In this document: piece by piece, positions 50,120 through 57,659 of the stretch | Numbering within the stretch: the stretch's first letter is position 1 | Layout: the number at the start of each line of letters is the position of its first letter | From: Hymenobacter metallicola | GTDB lineage: Bacteria; Bacteroidota; Bacteroidia; Cytophagales; Hymenobacteraceae | Length of the DNA stretch: 64,000 nt | Assembly: GCF_004745645.1 (NCBI RefSeq) | Contig: NZ_SRMB01000001.1 | Span: 1,178,001-1,242,000, forward strand | Direction: 5' to 3' | Position numbers and translations under genes: made by a program | Notes under the pieces: model-generated | The model's database searches: none | What the model was told of the DNA's origin: nothing | The model's input: the letters and a program-made list of their open reading frames with translations, nothing else

Positions 50120-51022
50120 CTAGCTGCGCGGGTGAAACTCGGTGATAATCTGGCGCAGGTAGTCCCGGTCGAGGTGGGTGTAGATTTCGGTGGTGGTGAT
50201 GCTTTCGTGGCCCAGCATTTCCTGCACGGCCCGCAAATCGGCCCCGCCCTCAATGAGGTGGGTGGCAAAGCTGTGGCGGAAGGTGTGCGGACTCACCACC
50301 TTCGCCACCCCGGCCTTGTCTACAACATCCTTGATGATGTTGAAAATCATGATGCGGGACAGTTTCGCGCCGCGCCGGTTCAGAAATACAAAGTCCTCGT
50401 GGCCGGGCTGAATATCGAGGTGGCAGCGTACCCCGCTGATATAAAACCCGATGTGCTTCAGCGCGTCGCGGCCGATGGGTACCAGCCGTTCCTTGTTGCC
50501 CTTGCCCGTCACGCGCACAAAGCCCTGGTCGGCGTAGAGGTTGGACAGGCGCAAATCGGTCAGCTCCGACACGCGCAGCCCCGAGGAGTACAGGGTCTCG
50601 AGGATGGCGCGGTTGCGGGTGCCTTCGTTGGTACTCAGGTCCACGGCTTCCAGCACCCGGGTTATTTCTTCGTAGCTGAGCGTATCGGGCAGCTTGCGGC
50701 CTACTTTGGGGGCTTCCAGCGTGTCGGTGGGGTCCAGGGTGAGCAGGTCCTCCATAATCATGAAGCTGTAGAAGGCCTTGATGCCGGACAAGGTGCGGGC
50801 TTGGGAAGTAGCACTCATACCCAGCTCGCCGAGCCAGGCCAGAAAATCGCGCAGGATACGGGTGGTCACCTGGGCCGGGCTGGCGGGCAGCTTCGAGATT
50901 TCCAGGTACTGGCGCAGCTTGCCGATATCGCGCACATAAGCCTCCACGGAATTAGCCGACAACGACTTTTCCAGCTGCAAGTAGCCTTCGAACTGCTTAA
51001 TACTGACAGACCAGTTGGACAC
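50120..51022 (-). CDS. xerD: Tyrosine recombinase XerD
   Basis: From a GTG at 51022 the product is 300 residues, the standard XerD length. The N-terminal SAM-like domain (SIKQFEGYLQLEKSLSANSV) precedes the catalytic domain, which has Arg in GLRVSELTDL, Lys in TGKGNKERLVPI, HTFRHSFATHL (His and Arg), GHESITTTEIY (His) and the nucleophile Tyr in IYTHLD. It resolves chromosome dimers at dif with a partner, driven by FtsK encoded at 44760. The frame is open further upstream to 51127, but that part overlaps the neighbouring gene and lacks conservation. Confidence 0.93.
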   Translation of the reverse strand: MSNWSVSIKQFEGYLQLEKSLSANSVEAYVRDIGKLRQYLEISKLPASPAQVTTRILRDFLAWLGELGMSATSQARTLSGIKAFYSFMIMEDLLTLDPTDTLEAPKVGRKLPDTLSYEEITRVLEAVDLSTNEGTRNRAILETLYSSGLRVSELTDLRLSNLYADQGFVRVTGKGNKERLVPIGRDALKHIGFYISGVRCHLDIQPGHEDFVFLNRRGAKLSRIMIFNIIKDVVDKAGVAKVVSPHTFRHSFATHLIEGGADLRAVQEMLGHESITTTEIYTHLDRDYLRQIITEFHPRS

Positions 51023-51047
51023 GAAGAAAAAAAGGCGAAAGTGGGCG

Positions 51048-51626
51048 TTAAAAGGCTTGTACGTCGAAGCGACCTTCGGTAATCGTGGTTTTCTGTCCGC
51101 TCGCCGCGTCGGTGGCCTCAAACTCAAAGGTGCCCGAAACGATGGTGTAGCGCACCTCCCCGCCGGTGGGCATTTTTTCAGTATGGGGTTCCACCTTGGT
51201 AATAGTCAGCGTGGCTGGGCCCGCCGGGGTGGTAATGTACTCCTTGCTGGCTTCCAGGCGCCCCTCAAAGCCGGTGGCCGCGGTGTAGGTGCCGGGCTTG
51301 AGCAGCACGCCGGGCTGGTTGAGTACGCTCAGATGAATGTACTGTGGCGCTTTGTCTTCGTGCTCCTGCTCGGCGCGCAGGTGAAAAACACCTCCTCCGG
51401 AGTGGGCATAATCGGCCTCCAGCTTGCTGTCGAGGGTGTGTTCTACGTAGGGTAGCCACAGCTTATTATCGACCAGGCAGCCGAACGTGCCTTTGCCTTC
51501 CTGGGTGGCCTCGGGCAGCTTGGGCGTGATAATGTCCTCAATCTTTTCACAGCCGGTGCTCCCCAGAAGCAAAGCCGTCGAGAGAAACATCAGTAAGGCT
51601 GAGCGCAGGAGTAGTTTTTTTCTCAT
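51048..51626 (-). CDS. Lipoprotein of unknown function
   Basis: The 192-residue protein has a lipobox (MFLSTALLLGSTGC, lipidated Cys about 26). The mature domain starts GKGTFGCLVDNKLWLPYVEH and is strand-rich to the end (VSGTFEFEATDAASGQKTTI), a pattern seen in small surface lipoproteins of Bacteroidota such as the DUF6252 group; that comparison is tentative. It precedes xerD on the same strand with 25 bp between them and may share its transcript. The ATG at 51626 is set by the signal peptide. Confidence 0.78.
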   Translation of the reverse strand: MRKKLLLRSALLMFLSTALLLGSTGCEKIEDIITPKLPEATQEGKGTFGCLVDNKLWLPYVEHTLDSKLEADYAHSGGGVFHLRAEQEHEDKAPQYIHLSVLNQPGVLLKPGTYTAATGFEGRLEASKEYITTPAGPATLTITKVEPHTEKMPTGGEVRYTIVSGTFEFEATDAASGQKTTITEGRFDVQAF

Positions 51627-51720
51627 AGCGCAGCAATATACCCGATTTATTGCTGGCCTCCAGTCCGGATTTACCGGCTTCGTCGGATATTGCCGCTTCG
51701 CTCGTTTTTCCAGCCTGTCC

Positions 51721-52167
51721 ATGCAAATCCTAATTATCAACGGCCCCAACCTCAACCTGCTTGGCCGCCGCGAGCCGGGTATCTACGGCACCCGCTCCTT
51801 CGACGATTATTTACCCGAGCTGCGCGAAGCTTTTCCCGACTTCACCCTGGAATATTTCCAGAGCAACCACGAAGGCGAGCTAATCGACAAAATTCACGAG
51901 GTGGGCTTCACCTACCACGGCATCGTGCTTAATGCCGGGGCCTACACCCACACCAGCCTGGCCCTGGCCGATGCGCTGGCCGCCGTCAATACGCCGGTCG
52001 TGGAAGTGCACCTCTCCAACGTGGCCGCCCGCGAGGAAATTCGCCACAAAAGCCTGATCGGCAAGCACTGCCTGGGCAGCATCAGCGGCTTCAAGCTGGA
52101 TAGTTACCGCCTGGCCCTGCATTATTTCGAAGGCATCCGCCCCAAGCGGGTGGGGTTTAAGGTGTGA
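51721..52167 (+). CDS. aroQ: Type II 3-dehydroquinate dehydratase
   Basis: The 148-residue protein matches the type II (AroQ) enzyme of the shikimate pathway, which dehydrates 3-dehydroquinate. Motifs are INGPNLNLLGRREPGIYG (active-site loop with Arg and Tyr), FFQSNHEGEL-like QSNHEGELIDKIHE, NAGAYTHTS, and EVHLSNVAAREE with the catalytic His. The length is normal and it forms dodecamers in the family. The ATG at 51721 directly precedes the first strand. A terminator inside a repeat element follows. Confidence 0.95.
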   Translation: MQILIINGPNLNLLGRREPGIYGTRSFDDYLPELREAFPDFTLEYFQSNHEGELIDKIHEVGFTYHGIVLNAGAYTHTSLALADALAAVNTPVVEVHLSNVAAREEIRHKSLIGKHCLGSISGFKLDSYRLALHYFEGIRPKRVGFKV

Positions 52168-52213
52168 TATACTCCAGTGCTAATGTGCGTACTGTGGGGG
52201 AATGTGCGAGCTG

Positions 52214-52370
52214 TGTCATTGCGAGCAACGCGAAACAATCCGCCCTCTGCTCGTGACAAACGTCCTTTCACCAGCAAGCCCTTTCCCGTAGCCAACAGGA
52301 AAGGGTTTTTTTCAGTTTAGAAGGCGCCGCACATTTCAGCGGATGGATGGCTTCGTTCCTCGCAATGACA
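52214..52370. repeat. MITE-like inverted repeat element (TGTCATTGCGAG type)
   Basis: Arms of about 26 bp, TGTCATTGCGAGCAACGCG at the left and the complement of TGTCATTGCGAGGAACGAAG at the right (ending at 52370), bracket 157 bp. A terminator hairpin lies within. The arm wording is, to my knowledge, widespread in intergenic DNA of several bacterial phyla. There is no ORF and no transposase. Confidence 0.72.
52279..52312 (+). terminator. aroQ terminator inside the MITE-like element
   Basis: CCCTTTCC (52279-52286) pairs with GGAAAGGG (52298-52305) and is followed by seven T. Confidence 0.75.
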
Positions 52371-52401
52371 CAATTTCACTATCTCACCATTTCACCTTTC
52401 C

Positions 52402-52409
52402 TACCTTTG
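52402..52409 (+). promoter_or_regulatory. TAnnTTTG promoter element for the SerC-like gene
   Basis: TACCTTTG ends 27 bp before the ATG at 52437. It follows a GTGAAATGGTGAGATAGTG-type repeat on the reverse strand (52371-52396). Confidence 0.45.
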
Positions 52410-52436
52410 CGGCTCCTCCTCTAGACTTTTCCACCT

Positions 52437-53501
52437 ATGTATACATTCAACCCCGGCCCCTCGCAGGTGTATCCTGAGCTGCGGGGCTACTTGCAGGACG
52501 CCTTCGACGAGGGCTGGCTCTCGGCGCCCCACCGCGGGGAGCGGTTTACGGGCCTGATGCGCCAGACCGTGGCCGACCTGAAAACCAAGCTCAACATTCC
52601 CCAGGACTACACCGTGTTTTTCCTGAGCTCGGCCACCGAGTGCTGGGAAGTGCTGGCCCAGAGCCTGACCCCGAACAAGAGCTTCCACCTCTACAGCGGC
52701 GCCTTTGGCGAAAAGTGGTTTGAATACGCCAAGGCCCTGCGCCCCAACAGCACCGGCCAGCAGTTCGGTATCGATGAGCTGCCCGAGGTGTATACCCTGC
52801 CCCTGCCCGACGATTCGGTCGATTTGGTTTGCATCACCCAGAACGAAACCTCCAACGCTACCCAGCTGCGCGACGGCTTCATCCTGAACCTCTACAACCG
52901 CCTGGGCAACGCCCTGCTGGCCGTGGACGCCACCTCCTCGCTGGGCGGCATTCAGATGAAGTACATTAAAGCCGACATCTGGTACGGCTCGGTGCAGAAG
53001 TGCTTCGGCATGCCGGCCGGCCTGGGCATTATGGTTTTGTCGCCGCGGGCGGTGGCCCGCTTCCGCCAGATCAACGAGCGGAGCCACTACAACAGCCTGG
53101 TGGCCCAGTACGAGAAGATGCTTAACTTCCAGACCACCCACACGCCCAACGTGCTCGGCATCTATTTGCTGAGCCGGGTGCTCACGGACCGGGAGCCCAT
53201 CAAAGCCGTGCACCAGCACCTGCTCGACCGCGCCACCAAGCTCTACGACTACTTCGACCAGGCCACCCAGCTCACCCCGCTGGTGACCAACCCCGAAACC
53301 CGCTCCACGACCGTCATTGGCCTGCAGGGCCCGCCCGCCCTCATCGACGAGGTGAAGCGCCGGGCCAAAGAGCAGGGCCTGCTGCTGGGCAACGGCTACG
53401 GCAACTGGAAGTCCAACTCGTTGCGCATCGCCAACTTCCCCGCCATCCCCGACGCGGCCTACGAGCAGCTGGTCCAGTTTTTCGCCCGCGAATTCGCGTA
53501 G
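52437..53501 (+). CDS. SerC-like class V aminotransferase
   Basis: The 354-residue PLP enzyme resembles phosphoserine aminotransferase: FNPGPSQVYPELRGYL at the start, SSATECWEVLAQ (about residue 64), and the Schiff-base Lys in SVQKCFGMPAGLG (about 187). SerC makes phosphoserine from phosphohydroxypyruvate. This protein lacks parts of the classic SerC C-terminal pattern, so it may be a broader phosphoserine- or alanine-glyoxylate-type aminotransferase. serA is not nearby. Confidence 0.8.
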   Translation: MYTFNPGPSQVYPELRGYLQDAFDEGWLSAPHRGERFTGLMRQTVADLKTKLNIPQDYTVFFLSSATECWEVLAQSLTPNKSFHLYSGAFGEKWFEYAKALRPNSTGQQFGIDELPEVYTLPLPDDSVDLVCITQNETSNATQLRDGFILNLYNRLGNALLAVDATSSLGGIQMKYIKADIWYGSVQKCFGMPAGLGIMVLSPRAVARFRQINERSHYNSLVAQYEKMLNFQTTHTPNVLGIYLLSRVLTDREPIKAVHQHLLDRATKLYDYFDQATQLTPLVTNPETRSTTVIGLQGPPALIDEVKRRAKEQGLLLGNGYGNWKSNSLRIANFPAIPDAAYEQLVQFFAREFA

Positions 53502-53508
53502 CGAATCA

Positions 53509-53618
53509 GGTGAGATAGTGCACTGGTGAAATCGTGCGTTGATGTTCTATCTGCGCCATTTGCGCAACCTGCGCCATCAGAACAACGACCTCGTCATTTC
53601 ATCATCTCATTAGTTCAC
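53509..53618. repeat. Paired GTGAxAT-type repeat arms between the aminotransferase gene and marC
   Basis: The left arm (about 53509-53535) has GGTGAGATAGTGCACTGGTGAAATCG; the right arm (about 53595-53618) reads on the reverse strand as GTGAACTAATGAGATGATGAAATGACG. The arms end just before the marC ATG at 53621. Confidence 0.5.
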
Positions 53619-53620
53619 AG

Positions 53621-54181
53621 ATGTTTAGCCTCAAGGAAATCTTCTCGGTTACGCTTACCCTGTTTGCGGTAATTGATATTCTGGGCTCCATCCCGATTAT
53701 CATCCAGATTCGGCAGCGCGAGGGCAAGATTCACTCCGAGAAGGCCACGCTGGTGGCGGGCGTGCTGATGGTGGTATTCCTGTTTCTAGGCCAGAGCATT
53801 CTGTCGCTGTTTGGGGTCGACTACCAGTCGTTTGCCCTGGCCGGCGCCATTATCATCTTTCTCATCGGCATGGAGATGATTCTGGGCATTGAGCTCTTTC
53901 GCAACGACCCCACCACCCGCACCGGCTCCATTGTCCCGCTGGCCTTTCCCATCATCGTGGGCGCCGGCACCATGACGACCCTGCTTTCCCTGCGGGCGGC
54001 CTACTCCCTGCCCAACGTGCTGGTGGGTATTGGCCTCAACCTGGTCTTCGTCTTCATCGTGCTCAAAAGCTCGGCCTGGATTGAGCGCAAACTGGGCAAG
54101 GCGGGCGAGGACATTCTGCGCCGCGTGTTCGGCGTGATTCTGCTGGCTATTGCCATCAAGCTGTTTAAAAGTAACTTTTAA
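53621..54181 (+). CDS. MarC family membrane protein
   Basis: The 186-residue protein has six predicted membrane helices, as in MarC/UPF0056: EIFSVTLTLFAVIDILGSIP (helix 1), AGAIIIFLIGMEMILG (helix 3, about 70) and VPLAFPIIVGAGTMTTLL (about 107), ending with a helix GVILLAIAIKLF. The Pro-containing helix signature and the length are typical. The transport function of MarC is still unclear and it is not the mar regulator. The ATG at 53621 begins MFSLKEIFSV. Confidence 0.87.
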   Translation: MFSLKEIFSVTLTLFAVIDILGSIPIIIQIRQREGKIHSEKATLVAGVLMVVFLFLGQSILSLFGVDYQSFALAGAIIIFLIGMEMILGIELFRNDPTTRTGSIVPLAFPIIVGAGTMTTLLSLRAAYSLPNVLVGIGLNLVFVFIVLKSSAWIERKLGKAGEDILRRVFGVILLAIAIKLFKSNF

Positions 54182-54191
54182 CCCTAGAGCA

Positions 54192-54284
54192 GTCATTCCG
54201 AGCCCCGCGAGACATCTCGCGTGCTGACGTATGAATGGTAAGCCATCATCAGCACGCGAGATGTCTCCCGCTGGTCGACATGAC
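54192..54284. repeat. MITE-like inverted repeat (GAGACATCTCGCGTGCTGA type)
   Basis: The inner 19 bp of the arms are perfect complements (GAGACATCTCGCGTGCTGA at 54209-54227 and its complement at 54249-54267), with imperfect outer parts ending in GTCAT/ATGAC. The 93-bp element separates marC from rnhA. The arm sequence is, as I recall, common in Hymenobacter intergenic DNA. Confidence 0.75.
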
Positions 54285-54304
54285 GTTCCTTTACTGCATC
54301 TGCC

Positions 54305-54769
54305 TTGATACAACTCTTCACCGACGGCTCTTCGCGCGGCAACCCGGGCCCGGGCGGCTACGGCGCTATTCTGCGCTACGGCCCCCACGAAAAGGAAATT
54401 ACCCAGGGCTTCCGCCTCACGACCAACAACCGGATGGAGCTGCTGGCCGTCATCATCGGCCTGGAAGCCGTGACACGGCCCGAAATTCCGATTACCGTTA
54501 CCACCGACTCGAAGTACGTCGTCGATGCCGTGGAGAAAAAGTGGGTCTTTGGCTGGGCCAACAAGGCGGACTTCGGCAAGAAAGCTAATGAGGATCTGTG
54601 GCGGCGCTTTCTCAAGATTTACAAGCAGCGCAAGGTGCAGTTCCGCTGGGTGCGGGGCCACAACGGCCACCCCGAAAACGAGCGGTGCGACCAGCTGGCC
54701 GTGCGCAGCGCCGTGCACGGCCCCCTGCTCATTGATGCCGGTTACGAGGCCGCGGCGGCCCAGTTATGA
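54305..54769 (+). CDS. rnhA: Ribonuclease HI
   Basis: The 154-residue protein has the RNase H carboxylates: D7 in LFTDGSSRGNPG, E45 in NNRMELLAVI, D68 in VTTDSKYV, and the final Asp in ENERCDQLAVR (about 131), with His in GHNGHPENE. It degrades the RNA strand of RNA-DNA hybrids. A TTG start at 54305 gives MIQLFTDGSS; no ATG precedes the first catalytic Asp. Its stop overlaps the next gene by 4 bp (ATGA). Confidence 0.93.
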   Translation: MIQLFTDGSSRGNPGPGGYGAILRYGPHEKEITQGFRLTTNNRMELLAVIIGLEAVTRPEIPITVTTDSKYVVDAVEKKWVFGWANKADFGKKANEDLWRRFLKIYKQRKVQFRWVRGHNGHPENERCDQLAVRSAVHGPLLIDAGYEAAAAQL

Positions 54770-55875
54770 AACCGGGTTCCTACTTCCCCGCCCTGACGGG
54801 CTTACGGGCAGTAGCGGCCTACTGCGTATTTTTCTTCCATTTCCCCCCGGTGGAAGCCTCCGGCTCCGGACTCGGGCAGCTACTACACGCCCTGTGCCGG
54901 GAAGGTCACCTTGGCGTCTCTATTTTCTTTACGCTCAGCGGCTTTCTTATTTGCCAGCGTTACTACCACGTAGAGTTCACGCGGCGGCAGCTGCTGGCCT
55001 ATGCCCGGCGGCGCTGGGCCCGGATTTATCCGGTGTTTTTCCTGGTCACGACCCTCACTTTTCTGCTCAACAAGCTCTACGCGGCTGATAACGGGCTTTG
55101 GCTGTATATCGCCAACATCACCCTGCTCAAAGGATTTTCGGACGGGCTGGCCTTCACGGGTATCGTGCAAACTTGGTCGTTGACGGTGGAAGAGTGCTTT
55201 TACCTGCTGGCTCCGCTGCTGTTCTGGCTCGGTAGGCGCTACTCCCCGCGGGTGTGGGCAGGGTGCGGCGCGGCCCTGCTGCTGGCCGGCTTCGTTGCCT
55301 ATACCTGGACGGGCACGGGCTGGGAACTGAATTTTGCGCAGGCGCACTTCATGCTGATTGCCACCCTCTTCGGGCGCAGCTCCGAGTTTTTGCTCGGCGC
55401 GGCGTTTGCCCTGGCTACCCCGGCGGAAGCGGTGACCCAGCGCGCCACCCGGGCCGGCAGCCTGCTGGTGCTGCTGGCCCTGGCAGCCCTTACCGGCATT
55501 CAGCTCTACAGCGGCAAAGTCAGCATCGATACGGCTGGGGGCGTCGTGGTCAACAACCTGCTGCTGCCACTGGGCACGGGGCTGCTGCTGAGCGGGCTGG
55601 CCTCGGAGCAGACCTTGTTGCGAAGGGCACTCAGCACGGCGCCCTTGCAGGTGCTGGGCCGGGCCTCCTACTGCTTTTACCTGCTCCACATGGGCGTATG
55701 GCACGACCAGCTGCTGCGCTGGCTGCCGGCCGGGCTGCCCGGCCTGCTTCGGTTCGGCCTTGTTTGGCTGCTCACCGTGGCTTTGTCCGTAGGGCTGTAT
55801 TACCTGGTGGAAAAGCCGGTTCACGGGTTTCTGCTCCGGTCAACGACTCGGCGCCAGCAGCCCCAGCCGGCCTAA
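54766..55875 (+). CDS. Acyltransferase 3 family membrane protein (OafA-like)
   Basis: The 369-residue protein opens with the family start, FPALTGLRAVAAYCVFFFHF, and its conserved His is in the first membrane helix region (about residue 24). Nine or ten further helices follow, ending near LVEKPVHGFLLR, a typical tail. Family members transfer acetyl or other acyl groups to sugars on the outer face of the inner membrane. The gene overlaps rnhA by 4 bp, but a functional link is unlikely. Substrate unknown. Confidence 0.86.
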   Translation: MKPGSYFPALTGLRAVAAYCVFFFHFPPVEASGSGLGQLLHALCREGHLGVSIFFTLSGFLICQRYYHVEFTRRQLLAYARRRWARIYPVFFLVTTLTFLLNKLYAADNGLWLYIANITLLKGFSDGLAFTGIVQTWSLTVEECFYLLAPLLFWLGRRYSPRVWAGCGAALLLAGFVAYTWTGTGWELNFAQAHFMLIATLFGRSSEFLLGAAFALATPAEAVTQRATRAGSLLVLLALAALTGIQLYSGKVSIDTAGGVVVNNLLLPLGTGLLLSGLASEQTLLRRALSTAPLQVLGRASYCFYLLHMGVWHDQLLRWLPAGLPGLLRFGLVWLLTVALSVGLYYLVEKPVHGFLLRSTTRRQQPQPA

Positions 55876-55928
55876 CTTCCTAATCAACATCTGGCCTTCG
55901 CGGGCCGGCTTGCCGTATAGTAGTACGT

Positions 55929-56648
55929 ATGAACTCACTCCTTTTCTTCGTTTCGGTGGCCGGTTTGGGCCTCCTGAGTGCCTGCCAGCAGCAGATGGAA
56001 AGCTCTACGCCCGCCACGGCCCAGAGCGTCCCGATTCGGCCGGCCGTGCAGTGCAGCTGCCCCACCGAAGTGCCCCTGGCCAACACCCAGCCCGACAGCC
56101 TGTTTGCGTTTGCCGCCGGGCCGGTGCTGTCGGTCTGCGGCTATAAGGAGCAGGGTAAACGCCAGGAGTTTTTCTCGGAATTCGCCGTTTCTACCTGCCA
56201 GCCCCGCAAGGTGCTCAAGTACTGGGATATTCGGGAGAAGTGCCGCCTGAGCTTCCGCCAGGATACGTTGACGGTCGAGTCGGTAAAAAACCTGCCGGCC
56301 GGCAAGAACTTTGCCTATGAGTTTGTGGCCTTTCGTATCGACCGGTTTTTCACCGCCAAGGGCCAGGTGCAACACCAGTCTTCCCTGAATCAGAAGCTGC
56401 GGCCTTACACGGCCGAAGAAATAGCCCGCGTTAAGAAGGACTATGAAACGGCCGGCGCCGCCAAGCCCGAAAAGCGCATTGAGCTGGCCAACCGGCTGCT
56501 ACTTAGCGCCTTCAGCGGCGACCAACAGGCCGGCAGCTACTTCCGGCAGTTTACCAGCAAGTTTCCGCTGGAGGGGGCCTACGCCGAAGAGTATGCCGAG
56601 TTGCAGCGCCTGCTGCGCGACTGGGACCGGCAAACCGCCCGCCGCTAG
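55929..56648 (+). CDS. Lipoprotein of unknown function
   Basis: The 239-residue protein has a lipoprotein signal (LLFFVSVAGLGLLSAC, Cys at 19). The mature part has a Cys pair (CSCPTEVPL, about residue 43) and a further CGYK near 73, then a strand-rich region (SFRQDTLTVESVKNLPAG) and a helical C-terminal third (AEEIARVKKDYETAGAAK). No domain is recognised. It lies between the acyltransferase and methyltransferase genes on the same strand. Confidence 0.8.
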   Translation: MNSLLFFVSVAGLGLLSACQQQMESSTPATAQSVPIRPAVQCSCPTEVPLANTQPDSLFAFAAGPVLSVCGYKEQGKRQEFFSEFAVSTCQPRKVLKYWDIREKCRLSFRQDTLTVESVKNLPAGKNFAYEFVAFRIDRFFTAKGQVQHQSSLNQKLRPYTAEEIARVKKDYETAGAAKPEKRIELANRLLLSAFSGDQQAGSYFRQFTSKFPLEGAYAEEYAELQRLLRDWDRQTARR

Positions 56649-56666
56649 ACCGTTTACTTTACTTTT

Positions 56667-57404
56667 TTGCCCTACGCCCGTTTGGCCAACTCCTATTTTC
56701 GCTTCAAGCATTTCACCATCGAGCAGGACCGCTGCGCCATGAAAGTGTGCACCGACGCCTGCGTGCTCGGGGCTACGGCCGAGCTTGCCGAGGCTAGCCG
56801 CATTCTGGATATTGGCACCGGTACCGGCCTGCTGGCGCTGATGGCCGCCCAGCGCAACCCCACTGCCCTGATTGAGGCCGTGGAACTGGAACCCGAGGCG
56901 GCCGAACAGGCACGGGCCAATGCCGGGCGCAGTCCCTGGCCCGACCGGGTCCGGATTCACCCGCTGAGCCTGGCTGATTACGCAGCTACCCTCCCGCTGC
57001 CCTTCGACCATATCCTGTGCAATCCGCCCTTCTTCCGGGCCTCCCTCCGCTCCCCCGATGCGGCCCGCACCACGGCCCGCCACACCGCCGCCGATACGCT
57101 CTCCTTTGGAGAACTGGCCGGGTTTGCAGCGCAATTTCTGACGGCCGCGGGAAAGTTAACCGTCCTGTTGCCTCCGCCGGAAATGCAGCATTTTGAGCGG
57201 GAAGCGGCCCGGGCCGGCCTGTATCCGGAGGCACGCTTGGTGGTGTGCCACCGGCCGGGTAGCAAGCCTCTACGCCATATTTCACGCTTTAGCCGCCAAG
57301 CAAAGACAGCTCAACAGTGCACCCTGCCCATGCACGAAGCCACCAGTGAGGCCTATACCCCCGAGTTTCGGGCTTTGCTCCAGGACTTTTACCTAGCCTT
57401 CTAA
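56667..57404 (+). CDS. tRNA1(Val) (adenine37-N6)-methyltransferase-like protein
   Basis: The 245-residue protein matches TrmN6/YfiC. YFRFKHFTIEQDRCAMKVCTD (about residue 10) is a family start, ILDIGTGTGLLALM (about 46) binds AdoMet, and NPPFF (about 117) is the catalytic NPPF/Y motif of N6-adenine enzymes. It would methylate A37 of tRNA-Val. There is no ATG near the N-terminus; TTG at 56667 or at 56682 are the likely starts. The fold is Rossmann-like class I methyltransferase. Confidence in substrate is moderate. Confidence 0.85.
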   Translation: MPYARLANSYFRFKHFTIEQDRCAMKVCTDACVLGATAELAEASRILDIGTGTGLLALMAAQRNPTALIEAVELEPEAAEQARANAGRSPWPDRVRIHPLSLADYAATLPLPFDHILCNPPFFRASLRSPDAARTTARHTAADTLSFGELAGFAAQFLTAAGKLTVLLPPPEMQHFEREAARAGLYPEARLVVCHRPGSKPLRHISRFSRQAKTAQQCTLPMHEATSEAYTPEFRALLQDFYLAF

Positions 57405-57416
57405 GCAGCCTTCAGA

Positions 57417-57655
57417 TTACTGAGTGGTGGGCAAGAGCTGCGCTACCCGGGCCAGCTTATCCTGGTAGAGCGTATCGAGTAGGTTGGTAGTAAGTGTGCT
57501 AAACTCAGCGACAACGTAATGCTGCGGCCCTCGACCAGCAGGGTAATTTCGTCGCAGGCTTCGGGGAGGGTACCCAGCAGAAGCAGCCGCACCCACCCGA
57601 GTTCAGCGAGTTGGTGGCCAATGACCCGGACTCGAAGCAGTAGATACTCCCGCCC
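57417..57655 (-). pseudogene. Frameshifted coding remnant, unrecognised protein
   Basis: On the minus strand, 57650 to about 57505 reads as coding (YLLLRVRVIGHQLAEL, then LPEACDEITLLVEGRSI). In another frame the reading continues convincingly from about 57505 to a TAA at 57417 (FSTLTTNLLDTLYQDKLARV, ending LLPTTQ). A one-base shift near 57505 would join the two. There is no start codon before the first part, which begins just after the saccharopine dehydrogenase-like gene. It looks like the C-terminal relic of a small protein. Family unknown. Confidence 0.45.
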
Positions 57656-57659
57656 CCGA

